Assembly: GCA_024336345.1 (NCBI GenBank)
Contig: JANFOG010000003.1
Location: forward strand, 2,672,501-2,736,500
Direction: 5' to 3'
DNA length: 64,000 bases
Source: Mariannaea sp. PMI_226
Taxonomy: Eukaryota; Ascomycota; Sordariomycetes; Hypocreales; Nectriaceae
A program made the position numbers and the translations under genes. Numbering within the stretch: position 1 is the first letter of the stretch; each line of letters opens with the position of its first letter. Below, in pieces: positions 23,000-36,300 of this stretch. The notes under the pieces are model-generated. The model was not told the origin of the DNA, did not search any database, and worked only from the letters and a program-made list of their open reading frames with translations.

Positions 23000-25900
23000 C
23001 TATAGTAACAGATACAGCGCTCGTACGCCCTTTTCGGCTGCCGCAATATGCCACGGCCTGATGTCTGTCTCTCGATCCACCATGCCTCGTGCCCTGGCCA
23101 GTGTCCCTAGGCCTCGGAAGTAGCTCAGCATTTCTCGAAGTAGTGGCTCGTATGACCGCGGAAGGGCTTCAGTGTGCACTAGATTAACTTCCATCACGAC
23201 TGGAGGATCCTCAATCCTGTTTCCGGTCCGCTTGATCAAATACCCGCTGACAATAGCGGGCCGCACCTCGAGCAACGATATTGAATTGCTAAGTCTATGC
23301 CCTGAGATGGCGCCCCATGTCTGATCCGTTGCATCAATGAGAAAAGAATCAGAGTCAGTTTCCGGTGCACTGTCCGCGCCAGGAGTCACCGCTGCAGCGT
23401 TGGCGTCGCGCATTGGGGTTGCTGGTGTGGTCTGTTCTGGCGAAAGGATACTGGCCTGGGGCGTCGACACAGGCGTTGAGTAGAATGTAGAAGTCGCCGC
23501 CTGAGGCAACTTGACCGTCGGCGGGATAAGCTGCAGAGACGGGTTGGTATCGACCGTCATCAAACACATGGTGACCGTTGCTTTACTCTCAGTTCGAGCT
23601 AAATCAACCCAAAACTCCATCTCTGCTGCGTCCATCGGTCCAGACTTGGTAATAATGATTCGCCAGTGAACTTTCCACACTGATATCAAGTCAAGAGTCG
23701 ACTCCCAAATCTCGTGGGCAACTTCACACATCGTCGTTGATGGTGGTTTTCCTTTCCTCCCCAGGCAGTATGATGCCGTGGCTTGCTGATGGCCTCTATT
23801 GTCAGTCCAGGCAGCCGTCACCCAACGATCATCAATGCTCTGAGCATACGCAACGTGAATACAGGAGTTCTCATGCATAAGCGATGCAGACGGCACATTG
23901 GTTAGTTTGAAATCGATCATCCGCGGAAGAGGTTGTTCAAGCATGATGGCTGGCGCAGAGGTAGGACCACCAAACTCGGGCTTGAGGAAGAGCGTGCATC
24001 GATCATACGTCTCTATGCAGAGCGTCGCCAATTTCGCAGGTGGAGCTATCACTAGGGAGGTCGTTGATGAGATAAAGTCTGAGGGAACCAACTGCAAGAC
24101 AAGCTCGTTTTGAGGAGTTTCCTTCCGTGCTTGCAAGGTTTTGTTGTACATGTCGAAGCAGCGCTGAAAGGCAGAGCATGCTTCGACAATCGACCCTGGG
24201 TTATCAGGTGAATAAACAAAATAAATGACGAGATTTCTCTCTTTTGCCGTCCATTCTAGGAGGCAACTTCGTAGAACTTCCATACTCTCAACTAGCGCCG
24301 AACCATGTCCAGTGACGGTAGCATCGGGCGAAGTAGAAATCCTATCAACTTGGTATGGCAATATTCCATCTTCCAAATCTCCAGAGAGTTCCATGTTACA
24401 AAACGTACCCAGTTTGAGTGACTCGTATACGCTTTTCATGCGGCCAAGGAACGTTGCAACATTCTCTGCCATTCCCTTCCATTTTGGAAAGACGCAGAGC
24501 GCACTGATATCCTTACCCCCAGCTGACGGTGCCAGCCCCAGGCTTTCCCAGAAGGTACCGGCGGACGGTAATACTGATAATTTGGTATCAGATCTCCGGA
24601 CTTCAAGATGGGGCCCGGGGATCTGGTAAAGATTGTTGGTGCGGACCGTCTCAGCGTTTGGGTCCCTGCCAGCGACTGGGCGGGGCTGAAATTTGGCTGG
24701 TTGCCCTTGCAGCGGGACATCGGCAACATCAAGATAGCCCTTCAGTCGAATCTGATTAGCTCCTCCAATGCTGGAAGGAATAACACTCTCAAGCGTTGAA
24801 AGAGAGTTGCGGGCTACGACAAGTTCTTGACTCTTGAGGGTGGAGATGGCCGCCTTTGACTCCTCCTGATGATCTATGCCAATCACGAGAGAGCCAGAGG
24901 CTGCTTGCTCTGTGATAATTTGTGCAACTTGAATCAAATCTTCGTCAGTAAGACCTAGTTCCAAAGAAAGAGGCTCTGGGTCCGAAAAGAACCGGTAAAG
25001 TGATATCTCTGGTGGCTCTGGCTTCGACAACTTTGGAAGTTCAACCGCGAGATGTTCGTCGGAAGACTCTTCGGAGATCTCAGCCTCCTTGAAAGAAGTG
25101 ACTTGAGAAACGACATCATCATCGTCAAGCATTATTCGCTTCACACTTGATTTGATGGGCGAGATTGCACCGTCGGACTGTGAGCTCGAATCGTCATCGT
25201 CCGCTTCATCATCGCTGCCGTTCAATTCGAATCCTGAGTTTTCAATGCGGGAAGGGCTCGATTGGGAGAGTGGTGCCTCAATTCCAGCAAATGTTTTCAT
25301 CAAAGAACCCATCGGGCGTGGCAACTCTTTGAGCTTCTTGTTCAGCTTCCCATTGCATTCCAAGTATCCTTTTTCCGGAGCAGCTCCTGTGTCAGGTTTC
25401 GTTGTCCTTGGCCCTCGGCCCGTTGTAAAATCGTACGTACCACCCTGCTCGTACTTTTTATTTATAAGAGGAAGCTTAGGGTCGAATTCAACCTTCTCGA
25501 ATACTCCATTCTTCCGTTGATTTGCTGAAGGTAGATTCCAGCTATTCATCGGAGCCATCAAAGATGCTCGAACTCGCTTGAAAACCGTGTCTGGGTCAAA
25601 CGGACTCGATTCTCTCTTGGTAGAGACAGTCCGGTCAGCCCTGCCGCGTTGGTTAGGGCCGTCACTCAATACGCTGCGAGCATGCTTCAACTGGGGCTTG
25701 GCAAAAACAGCATCGTCAACTTTGACCTTCGGCTTCTGCAGAGGTTCGGGTTGGGTAGCTTTGGGAGGCTCCGCGGCAACCGGTGGGGGCGGGATGACGG
25801 GCTGAGGGGGTAGCGGTGCAAGATTTGGGTGAATATCTGCCATAGAAAGATCCAACTCATCATCGCCTGGTTGTTGGTCGTCAAAGAAATTAAAGTCGTC

Positions 25901-27623
25901 TTCCGTGACGTCGTGGTCGCCAAACATATCTCCTCCCATGTCGCCAAACATGTTGTCAGATTCACTGAGAATATTGCCATCATTTCGGTCGCGCTTGGGC
26001 TGACTGGTTCCATCCCAACCCTCATTGTAGGTATCACTTGCGGCGTTGGCATTTGGCATAGATGTATCCATATCAACGGTTGCTGCAGCTGGGTGTACGT
26101 TTCCTGGGCTGGTCCCATCAAATGAAGGTGTCACCCCTGGCTGCTGCTGAATGGCATCCGGTGGTGTTGGGTACATGACACCGGCTGCTGTAGTACTTGG
26201 TCGTCGTTGGAGAGCTAGGAGTGACTGTCCATTGGGCCTTTGCACTGAGGAGTCATTGCCGTTTATCTCTTTCGAAATAGCCGTCACTCTCTCCGCCTTG
26301 CGTTTCGCAAGTTTCTCGTCCCTCTCCGACGCCGAGTTGAACCATCCACGAGCGTTTCCCAAAGGATCATGACACTCCTCGTGCCCACTTAGCATATTGT
26401 CAGTAACACGACATGTTGGTGAAACTTCAACCGGCTTCTTCCTAAAGCAAAGGGACCCAGGCCAGGAGACGGTGGAAGTTGACCGCTTTGTTTCGTTATC
26501 CGTCTCCTGGGCGGAGCGTTTTGGTACTGTGAGGTTGACCCAAGTGCTTGATCGCAATCGAGAAATATCAAGCCCACACAGCTCAATCACCTTGATACAC
26601 TTCTGTCTCCATACTGAGTCTGATGATTCTGGGAGAGCACGATGGCTCAGTGCTTGTGTATTGGGTGTTTGAGCCAAACTAGTGTCCAAAGCCAACCCGT
26701 TGTCGCTGTTAGATGAAGTTTGTTTTGTCGCTAAAACTCCGAAAGGGGCAGCAAGAATAGTCCGGCTTGTAGACATGAGGTTTGGAGCAACGACATCTTC
26801 AAGGGAAGACAGACTCTTGCAGTGTGAGAAGTATAGACTTATGACAAGTGAGCCTGTAGTAGTCAAGTAAGTCCTAAATGTACCAAGGACCGGGTTGTCT
26901 TTTGGAGACTCCCAGTCATTTCCTGAAGAGTTCGAGGCGGGTGGTATCAATACTGTCCGGTAATTGAGGGGAATCGCTGCCGACTGGTCACAGAACGAGA
27001 ATGTTACCGCAGCAAGAACAGCAGCAATGAAATGGTGATATGTGATCTTGAGCGCACTTTGGTTTGCACTGGGCTCAATTGCGGGTGTTGGTGCAGCCCG
27101 GAAGTCCCCTTCTTGCACTGTAGATGCAGAACCTTGTGAGGACGGTGCCAAAGGATTGCGGTTAGAGGGGTCTGTCGTCGCAGCAAGACCTGTCGGTGCC
27201 GAGCTCGTAGGTGTGTGTAGCATCGCGTTCGGTATCAGTCTGGTTTTCATCAGGCTCAGGGGCTCAAATGTGCCTTCCTCGACTAAAGCCAGTTCATGTC
27301 CGCAAGCCGCGATGGTTGGATCCGGCAGGTGTATGACAGGCTCAGCTCCATCCTCTTTGCTGATCACCTGGAAAAGCCATATTGACCTTTGGTTGGCATC
27401 GTAAGATACGAGATATCCTTGACCTCGTAGGGCTCCTTCAACCTCGAGCGCAGCCAGGTGGAAGCTCGGTGATAGTTCTTCCGGTGGCTCGTAAACTCTG
27501 TATGCAACGGACGCGATATTATTCTGCGAGATATACAATGGTAAGCGTCAGTTTCTTGGAGGAATTGAGACGCAATCAACTGACAATCAAAAAAGTATTA
27601 GTTTCATAGTCGCCGGTCTCCAT
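23000..27623 (-). CDS. MED13: Mediator complex subunit 13 (kinase module)
   Basis: Two exons on the minus strand: 27623-27585 (13 codons) and 27523-23000, with a 61-bp intron; 1520 residues. The tiny first exon restores the family's N-terminal block, ending in a continuous FLINNIASVAYRVYEP. The N-terminal Med13_N region (about 1-400), an acidic, Asp/Asn-rich disordered middle (about 540-660, DDNFNFFDD-like) and the long conserved C-terminal domain (about 900-1520, with VTAAWTDNRGHQ, a WESTLDLISVWKVHWR helix and LPRSYEPLLREMLSYFRG near the end) follow the usual order. Med13 tethers the Cdk8-cyclin C module to core Mediator in the nucleus and represses or tunes transcription. Length fits filamentous fungi. 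It is divergent with ENP2 across about 930 bp. Confidence 0.93.
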
Positions 27624-28553
27624 CTCGGCGACCTATTCTCCAGCTCAGGTCGCAACCTTTTGAACGCTAGTCGAGGTACCGTCCAGTACCACGGCCAACC
27701 ACAAGCTCAGCTGTCCACCGCGTCCTCTATATTATATCGTTCTGCAATCCTTCAGCAGGAAGGGCGAGGTAAGAGGCCTTGGGGAATCGGTGATGATATT
27801 GCGATGGTTCGAGTGACCGAGTTTCCGGACTCCATCTCCACGAATGGAGAGGGCTAGCTCGGGGATCGCGCCACGGGGAGGTCTTGGACGGCAGCCTGAG
27901 GGATAGCAGAAAAGTGTACCTTGAAAGTCTGCAACAGGAAAGGATAGGTTAATTCAGCGACGGCGTGGGGATGTCGGACATGGGTAGAATGCGATGTTGG
28001 GCAACTTTGTCGTTAAGGGTGTGTCGTTGAGAGTGCGATTTCGTCAGTAAGAGCAGCGACGGAATTTCGGTGGAGGCACCGAGTACGTAGTCGCGAGGAG
28101 GAGCAAGGATCAGGCGAGGTCATCGGTGGTATGGGGCCTTGCGGTCAGCAGCTTTAGGGGAAGGGCCAGAAGACTTCAAGGGAGGAGGCGGGATTTTTAG
28201 GTGTCTCTTTCAGTGTTTACGGTGCTAAACGTTACCTGGAGGTCGGCGGGGGGTCCGAGTCAGCCATTCCGACGGTTGTTTTTTTTTGGGCGGGCGGTGT
28301 GACCCAGCCCTTCACAGGAAGGAGAGCGAGTCCGGGCCCCCACCAGGTTCGGTCTGGCCCGGAGAAAGCTCTCAGTGGGTCATCGTTCACCGAGCCACCG
28401 AACCCCGGGACGACTAGTGGGGGCCTACTTTTTTTCTTTCACCTTGATTTTTTCTGCGCCAGCTGCGACGAAGACTCGCGACATCTCCAATTACACATTA
28501 CAAACCACCACAGGAAAGTTTTCAGAGGCGGGCCCAATCGCCCTTTCGCCGCC
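27624..28553. promoter_or_regulatory. Divergent promoter region of MED13 (-) and ENP2 (+)
   Basis: 930 bp between the two start codons, GC-rich, with a pyrimidine-rich leader before ENP2 (28430-28470). No ORF with coding character is present; the ENP2 frame is open back to 28299 but lacks an ATG. It must hold both promoters unless one lies inside a gene. Confidence 0.6.
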
Positions 28554-30503
28554 ATGAAGCTCTCCAACCCGGGATCCGTCCCCGTATATACGATTTCCGG
28601 CGCCTCGACTGCCCGGCCACTTCCTGACTGGCTTGCGCGACGACGCAAGCGAAGCCTGAAAAATGATGTTGAGTACCAGAATCGCGTTGAGCTTCTTCAG
28701 GACTTCGAATTTGAAGAAGCCAGCACATGCATTAGAATCAGTGAGGACGGGGATTGGGTCATGAGCACTGGCACATACAAGCCCCAGATTCATGTTCACA
28801 GCCTCCCACAACTCTCTCTGTCTTTTGCCCGCCATACCAACTCTCTCAATCACTCTTTCGAACTACTCTCCTCCGATTACTCCAAATCCCTCCATCTTCA
28901 GACCGATCGAAGACTTGAGTTCCATACCCCCATGGGATGCCATTACGAGGTACGGCTACCTAGATATGGTCGTGGTTTGGTCTATGACCGTCATTCTACC
29001 GAGGTTCTGGTTCCTGCTGTTGGTCTCGATGCCGACGGCAAGGGTGAGGTTTTTCGATTGAACCTCGAGCTTGGACGCTTTATGAAGTCATACCAGATTG
29101 CTGTTGGTGGCGATGATGAGACCGGAGGTGGGTTGCAGGGTGGTATTGGAGTTGGAAGTGTCAACGTTGCCGCCGCAGCGGAAACGACTCACAACCTACT
29201 CGCATTCGGAACCTCGTTAGGCACGGTTGAGTTTTGGGATCCACGATCCAAGTCACGCGTGGCTCTTCTTGGTGGCCACGATGGCCAAGTCACGGCTCTT
29301 GATTTCGCACCCTCTGGACTTTCGTTGGCTACAGGCTCTTCTACAGGCATGATCCAAATCTTTGATATGCGACGACCAGTTGCCTTGCTGAAAAAGGATC
29401 AAGGATATGGATTCCCCGTTCAGAAACTTATCCATATGACTACCTCATCCCAGGAGAAGAAGGTTCTCTCGGCTGATAAACGGATCATCAAGGTCTGGGA
29501 CGAATTAACTGGTGACCCTTGGACGTCAGTGGAACCTATCGTCGATATCAATGATGTGGCATGGTGCAAGAACACAGGTATGCTTCTGACAGCCAACGAA
29601 GGTCAGCAGCAGCATGCATTCTTCATCCCTCAGCTTGGGCCCGCGCCCAAATGGTGTTCTTTCCTGGACAACATGGTCGAAGAGATGGCGGAAGAAGTCC
29701 GCACCGAAACCTACGACAATTACAAGTTCTTGACCCTACCAGAATTAAAGCAGCTTACATTATCTCATTTGATTGGCAAATCCAACTTGCTCAGACCATA
29801 CATGCACGGATACTTTGTAGCATCCAAGCTGTATGAACAGGCCAGACTCATCGCCAACCCGTACGTTTGGGAAGAGGAAAGAACGAAGCGTATCAAGGAG
29901 AAGGTCGAAAAGGAGCGTGCGAGCAGAATTAGGGGCACCAAGAAAGTCAAGGTCAACCAAAGGCTTGTTGACAAGATTCTTAAGAAGCAAGAGAACAGAG
30001 AAGAAGTTGATACCAAGGTTGGAGTCCTTGGCGATGATCGTTTCAAGAAACTGTTTGAAGATGATGCCTTCATGGTTGATGAGGCCAGTGGAGAGTTCCG
30101 AGCCCTCAACCCAAGCACTATGGTGGATCAGCCAGTTGACCCGAAGGCTCCTGTTCGTTATCAGGGCAAAGACTCCGATGAGGAGTCCAGTGATGATGAT
30201 GATGCAGTGAATGAGGAAATTGCGGCACCGAAGAAATCCAAGGACGAGATTACGATGCGTGTATCGTCCGCCAACGACGGTGGACGGGCAGTCAGGGATA
30301 CTGCGTTGGGATCGAGACAACAGAAATTTGGCCGCATCAACAAGTCTCGCGGCGACGCTGTGGGTGAGCGACAGGTGTCTTTCATTCCAGAGTCAAGGAA
30401 TAAGAATAGGCAACACCAAGAAGAAGAGGTTGCTCCCAGTCCTCGGGAGAAGCGGGGAGGGAATCGTCGTAGTGCAAGTGGAAACACCTTCAGGCGAATG
30501 TAA
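28554..30503 (+). CDS. ENP2: Nucleolar ribosome-biogenesis protein Enp2/NOL10
   Basis: Single exon, 649 residues, first in-frame ATG at 28554. The N-terminus (KLSNPGSVPVYTISG, then LPDWLARRRKRSLK) is characteristic of Enp2/NOL10. Residues about 50-350 form a WD40 propeller (for example ISEDGDWVMSTGTYKP, VTALDFAPSGLSLATGSS). A linker with TLPELKQLTLSHLIGKSNLLRPYMHGY is highly conserved. The NUC153 motif, DDRFKKLFEDDAFMVDEAS, lies at about 492-510. The C-terminal tail is acidic then basic, ending in an RG/NR-rich segment. The yeast orthologue is an essential SSU-processome component needed for 18S rRNA maturation in the nucleolus. Its 3' end faces the stop of the small membrane protein gene at 264 bp. 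Confidence 0.95.
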   Translation: MKLSNPGSVPVYTISGASTARPLPDWLARRRKRSLKNDVEYQNRVELLQDFEFEEASTCIRISEDGDWVMSTGTYKPQIHVHSLPQLSLSFARHTNSLNHSFELLSSDYSKSLHLQTDRRLEFHTPMGCHYEVRLPRYGRGLVYDRHSTEVLVPAVGLDADGKGEVFRLNLELGRFMKSYQIAVGGDDETGGGLQGGIGVGSVNVAAAAETTHNLLAFGTSLGTVEFWDPRSKSRVALLGGHDGQVTALDFAPSGLSLATGSSTGMIQIFDMRRPVALLKKDQGYGFPVQKLIHMTTSSQEKKVLSADKRIIKVWDELTGDPWTSVEPIVDINDVAWCKNTGMLLTANEGQQQHAFFIPQLGPAPKWCSFLDNMVEEMAEEVRTETYDNYKFLTLPELKQLTLSHLIGKSNLLRPYMHGYFVASKLYEQARLIANPYVWEEERTKRIKEKVEKERASRIRGTKKVKVNQRLVDKILKKQENREEVDTKVGVLGDDRFKKLFEDDAFMVDEASGEFRALNPSTMVDQPVDPKAPVRYQGKDSDEESSDDDDAVNEEIAAPKKSKDEITMRVSSANDGGRAVRDTALGSRQQKFGRINKSRGDAVGERQVSFIPESRNKNRQHQEEEVAPSPREKRGGNRRSASGNTFRRM

Positions 30504-30767
30504 AATGGACAAATGGCGGCGTTTAGGATTATTTAGATGGTTCAAACAAAAGCAATCGTTATATGTTACCCTAGGATGTTGGAAAAGAAGACATAGGAGA
30601 CCATACGCGGTCATTACGTATACAAAAATACATATAATGATATCCGGATCCTGTCCGATTCAGAAAGTGTCCTCCCGATTTTCACCCAACCACCAAATGC
30701 GCCCAGAGAAAGATCCCATACGCCGAACATCATCTCAGCACCAACTCTATGCATAGTTGTCTTTTCT

Positions 30768-31261
30768 CTACAACCTATCCCACCCTTGCTCCTTTCTCTT
30801 GGCTTCCGACTTGGCAAGACCCTTCTCCATATCCTCGGGACGTACGCGTGGAGTTGGTGGTACATCCTTTTGTTTCGAGCGTTTTGAATCCTTCACAGAC
30901 GATGGAAATTCCGAGCGACGGGGGGTGAGGGCAGTGACAACCTTGCGAGCTGATTTTCTAATGGTTTGTCTCATAGTCCATTCATGCTTCTTGGCAATGA
31001 AGAAGAGAGTTGCTGTAGTGGCTAGGGAAGCGTTAGATTGTGGAATATAAAGGCTTAGTTGAGCGTGTTGGGGAACTTACTCCCCAAGATGAGGACAACA
31101 ACAAGAACGACAATGATGGCAACCATGCCTCCCGTGGATAGATTTACTGAGTTTTCCGAACTGTTTCCAGATGCACCAGCATCATTGCCATCCAGCACAG
31201 GGGCATCAGAGCCGTATGGCTGGTCTGAAGCCAAGGGAAACGCATTTGTAGTCGTCGACAT
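30768..31261 (-). CDS. Small single-pass membrane protein
   Basis: Two minus-strand exons, 31261-31081 and 31012-30768, with a 68-bp intron; 141 residues. The splice join completes a strongly hydrophobic segment at about 46-67 (Ile/Val/Leu-rich), followed at once by KKH, so the basic C-terminal 74 residues are predicted cytosolic and the Ser/Asn/Gly-rich N-terminal 45 residues outside or lumenal. The tail is Lys/Arg-rich with PTPRVRP and ends EQGWDRL. There is no cleavable signal peptide. I do not recognise a named family; similar short membrane proteins are common in filamentous ascomycetes. The GT-AG join, the coherent membrane segment across it and the good context of the ATG make it a real gene; function is unknown. 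Confidence 0.75.
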
Positions 31262-33362
31262 GATGATGATAGCCTATGGTTGTTTATTTGTTGGATAACT
31301 GTGGCTGAAATGTTTATGGGCTGAGGCTGGAGACAAAAAGATAGGCTTCACAGAACCTGGAGAAGAGAAAATCGTACCAGAAATATATGACCCGGCCGCC
31401 TCGAGGACAGCCATCTGTATTTACATCTCGATACCCCCCCACCTCCCCCTAGCCATGCAAGCCCATCTAGGTGGCCATCGAGAGCCCAATGCCGTCACCT
31501 TATCCCGCAAGGATCAACTGTGACAATTCTCGTTGCGCCGACGGGTCGCATTTCTAGTACTAGCCGCCATTGGGTCCGTCTGCTGGCCGAGACATTGATG
31601 TATTGTGGTACCTTGGGACTGATTGGTGAATGCCAACCTCGAAGCGCTGAGCTTTGAAGCCATCACCAGGCACGCAGCCAATGGGAGGCTCCGCCTGCAT
31701 CACTTCGCGCTGTGCATGTCGGGCGACAGGGATGATTTAGTCTCTTAAGCTTGTATGCCAAGCGCTGACTGGGTCCCTCCCCAAATTTGTCACAGCACAC
31801 AAACGACAGGGACTGGCTACAAGTTTCTCATGTACGAACAAGACAAAACCGTTGTGAGATCCAAGACCGCTGGCCTGCAGCGGTCGCGGGATTGGCCTGT
31901 TCGGCACTTGGAGATTGTGACACTGCAGTGTCTTTTGCCTGATGTGGATGTGGTATGAGTGGTGCGTCTCCTTTGCTGGTCAACCAATCTCTACGTAGAT
32001 CCTCCCCACAACCGTCTAGAATTCCGCCATTGCACACCCGCTATTGGCTGAGGCGAAGCGCCCGATTTCCAATTTTGGAGTTGTCTGAGGTTGCCTCCGC
32101 TTTATCCTATGGACCTGGTACTGATGATTTTGGATGCGTTTTGTGATAGAGGGGCCCTTTCGCGTCTCTGTCATTTAAGGTCTGGGATTATTGATATTTT
32201 GTCACATTTTTCCGCCCCCAGCACACATTGCTAAGGGCTTTGTTGCCGTAGGAAATAGTGTGATATGACCTAGTGTCTGTTCTGTCTTGACTGATACCAG
32301 ACTTGGGTCAGTTGATGGTGGACAATAGTTGAGCGGTTGCCCAACATCCTGCATTTAGGCACAAGGTGATATCGGAGGAAACCCCATATGCAGTGGTGAC
32401 GAGGGCCATTATATTGTGATGGCTCCGTCTCAACTTTACTGGGGATAGCATTTGCATACCAGTGCTATCACAATAGACTCAGTACGATAACTGCGTTTAG
32501 CTAACCGCCTAGTTAGCATGTGCGGCAGTTGCCACCTTCGGTTCCATCTTCAACCCGTTGAAGCCCGAGGATAGTAGCAAGGAATTTCTCGAATTTGATT
32601 TTGTTCTGGCATTTGAGCCTCTTTCTTTGGGAGGCAATTCTGCGTCGCCATACCTTTGTTGAGGATTAATAATAGTGGGGGACAAACTAAGGAGTCACTA
32701 TTGTCAGATTCTGTCACTCATCACCATCTGCAAGGATATGTAGGATTGATCCGAGGTAATGTGATTAATAAGTCGGTCATAAAAGCGCTCACTGCTGTCC
32801 TTGTGACCTTACCTAAGGCATTCGGGTATCTCTTGTAGTAATGAAGGCCCAATCATACCAACTCTCTTGGTATGGAGACCTCGATACAAACTTGGAGTAG
32901 GGTCTACCGTTTTATTCAATTCGTACCTACCTTACGCATTGGTAGAGGCAACTCCTCTTTTCAAAGCAAGTACTCGAGCTTTCTCCAAAAGCTGAATACT
33001 ATACCTGAGATACCTACCTAGTTTGATGGGTATGCGGTTGAGCTGTGTTCCGTCTTTCACGCCGAAACTTCTCCTTTGTGCCTTCCCAGATGTTGAGTTG
33101 CAACTGCACTTCTCTGTGAGTTCAGCAGCTCTGGGCAATCGCGATGTGTGGTTATTTCCTCAGCTTGCTCTGGTGCAAACGTTCATGATAGAAGAAGAAG
33201 ACTTTTCCCAAATGCATCACCTAGATCGCTGGAGTGCCAACACAAATCGCGTGCCAGAAGTCGTTGTCCTCAGTGTTGTCATTCTCCATTTCTTTCGTGT
33301 TTGTATTGCATTTGTTACTTTCCTCTCCATTTGCTAGGCCTTCCTTTCCTCTACTAGATATA
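31262..33362. other. 2.1-kb intergenic region
   Basis: Shared upstream region of the small membrane protein (-) and the coiled-coil gene (+). No convincing ORF, tRNA or repeat is seen. TACCTACC motifs occur near 32923-32931 and 33010-33020. The stretch 32150-32900 is more A/T-rich than the coding DNA. A pyrimidine-rich leader runs up to the ATG at 33363. Confidence 0.55.
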
Positions 33363-36300
33363 ATGGCACCTTCTCCAGGCCCCCCCATTGTACCTAAGCA
33401 AAGCAGGTCTAGCAGCTTGGCTTCATTTGGCCACATCATCGATGAAAGGGAATTTGATCGGCTCACTACTGTAGTTCCAGATTCCCAGACTGCGCTCTCT
33501 TTCCCTACGACGACTGCTTCTTGTAGGAAGTTCTCAATGGCCAGGGAAGAAGTTTCGGAATCTGTTCTCTCAGATGGTTTCAGCTGGTCAGCCAAGCAGC
33601 CACCTTGCCCTGGTCAGTTCTCTCAGAGACATCATCCTCAGCCTCAAATTTCTCGGATTGCTGTCCCCTCCACCCAATTTACTCAAACTTCAAATATATT
33701 GCCAAGCAACAAATCAAGTCCACATGGCCAAACCAATGTATCCCCGGTTCATCGTCCATCTGCACCTCAGCCATCCCTCGACCTACCTGAACTAGGTCTT
33801 CCTAGAATTCGCACCTCTCATGGGTCGCCATCTCGAGATAATCTCTTTGGCGTGAACGGCACCGATAGGCCAAACCTTGCATCTCAAGATGAGCTACGCG
33901 ACATCATATTACCTACAAACATCCTCGATCATTCTTGTAAGCCTCCTGGCTCTGTCCACAGTAAATCGAAAGGGAAGGATAAGATCAGTCCAGCTCAGGC
34001 TTCTTCGGATCCAATCCAACAACAGGATCTGAACACGGAGACAACTGCTCAACAAAAGTCATCTACCCCAAGCCGTTCAGCGGAGGCTATCGAATCTTCC
34101 AGGAGATCACAACACCTCCAGGCAGAAAGTGGCTCGTCGCAGGCCTGTCTTGGCATTGCCACGAAGGATAAATCCGTACAAAACTTTGATAATCTCAAAT
34201 TATCTGTCTCTCACAGCACCTGCAATGGTCTACCCCAAAGAACTCGCCCTTCCTCTAGTGTCTGTGGTGATTTGGAAAGGCCGACTCCAGCAACTCCAAG
34301 GTCATCTCGTCAAGCGCCTAGTCAGACTCAAGATCGAATGCGAAGCCGCCCTGTGAGGAGTCCCAGTTCCCAACCAGGAGAAAAAAGAACTCATCGAAAT
34401 GTCCGATCTCAGTCCAGGGTGAGCAATATTTCCCGGAAGAGGTCTACTATTCGCAAGCATCGCACTCGCACAGACCCCGAACGGAAAAAAGAGGCCATGC
34501 ACCATGTAGCGCAATACTGGAACGAATGCATTCGAATTTCAGAGGACGAAAGGATTCAGGCAAACTTGGAGATTGAGCAACTTCAAACCGAACTCAGTTT
34601 ACAGGAGGAGAAACTAATCGCAACGATCGACACCATGAAAAACAAGGAAGTTCATGTCAACAAGATGCAGTCTCGCTGTGCCGAGTTGGAAGATCAGAAC
34701 CAACATGCATCAACAGAAAATCAGCGTCTAAATGAGGAGGTAAATACATTAAAGGCCCAACTGAAAGAGTCTAGCAAGCATATCTCCGGGCTCAGAGACA
34801 AGTTTCGAAGCTACCGGTCGAAGTTGAATGAAGCAATAGCCGAACAGCAAGCCCTCTACACACAGTCATGCCGAAATCATGAAGACTCCAAGAAACAACT
34901 CGAAAATGAGAAAAAGCTTCGCGTTGATGAATCGATGACTGTTCAAAATGCTATTGCCGCCAGCAGCAAGAAACGGGAGGAGCTGAAGACTTGTATTCAA
35001 AAGTTTCGCGAGGAGGCAGATCAAGAGAGTCGCAGACGTCTGTATCCATATACGCAGCTCGAAGCAAGATTCTCTCCACTAACATCAGATTGATAGGAGA
35101 CGACATTGCCACCGAATTGAATGCAAAACTGAAGCAACAAGAAACGGAGATTGCCTACGAACGCAAGACAGTGGCGGAGCTCCAACGCCATATCGACAAA
35201 CAGGAAAAGATAGAACACAAGATAGATGACGTAAAGCATCAGATTCAAGCATTAGCTGAAAGCAATGTGTCACAGCATTCCGAAGCAGAGGCACAGAAAG
35301 AAACTATGAGCTACCTTGTTTCTAAGTAAGTTTACCGGTAGCTGGCTCAGCATCTACTAACTTCTTCAAGGCTGGATCATATCACTGAATATCTGAACAA
35401 ACCCGCTGGCAGCAGTGTGACATCGGCGGATATGAAAAACATGACGGAAGCCCTGGAGGAAAATATTGTTTCAAAGTAGGTTCATTGATTTTTGGCATTG
35501 AGAAGCTCCTAATATTGTTCTAGAATCCTAACACCAGTCCTCTCAATTATTTCTGAGCAATCTCGAGAGAAAGAATACACGATGAACTTGAAAAAAGAGA
35601 TTCATGACAAACTAGACGAAGTTCAGGTTGGAATAATGCACCAAGGCGAGAAACTCGATAAAATCCGAGAGGATGACGAACTCAGTCGTTCGAAGACGCT
35701 GGACCGTCTTTCACGCCTTCATACTCAAACGAATGACATGGCGAAGGCTCACGACATGGTCACAAAGCATATGCTTGATTGGACTCAAAATCAAGATTCC
35801 CGTTGGGATAATTTTGAGCATGCTATTCGGAGTGAGATCGTTCAGCGATTTGAGGATAGACAGTCTAGGATCTGCTCTATTGAAAAAGACCTTCAGTCAG
35901 TAGCAAACAGTTATGCTGCTAAGATCGAAGCCATGAAGGAACTCATCCTTCAGAGTGATGAGGAGGCAAAAATACACCTCGGAAACACCATCGAAGCCAT
36001 TCACAATGCCCTTTCAAAAGGACTTGATGAAACGAGAGACAGGTCCGAACGAGCGATATCTGCATCTGAGACTGTTAATGCGAGCATACAAACCTGTCTC
36101 AAGGAGTTCAAAGAAAAGTTTGTAGATGGCTCACAACATGAGCCTCAACGTAAAGAGATCCACCAAGCTTTGAGTAAAGACAAGAGCAAAGTCCTAGATT
36201 TGCAGCAGCATGTCACCCCTTTAGAGCCAGCATCTGAACCATCAAAAGCCATCCGCGACAAATGGCAAGGGGTGACCAAATCAATTGACACGCTGAAGGC

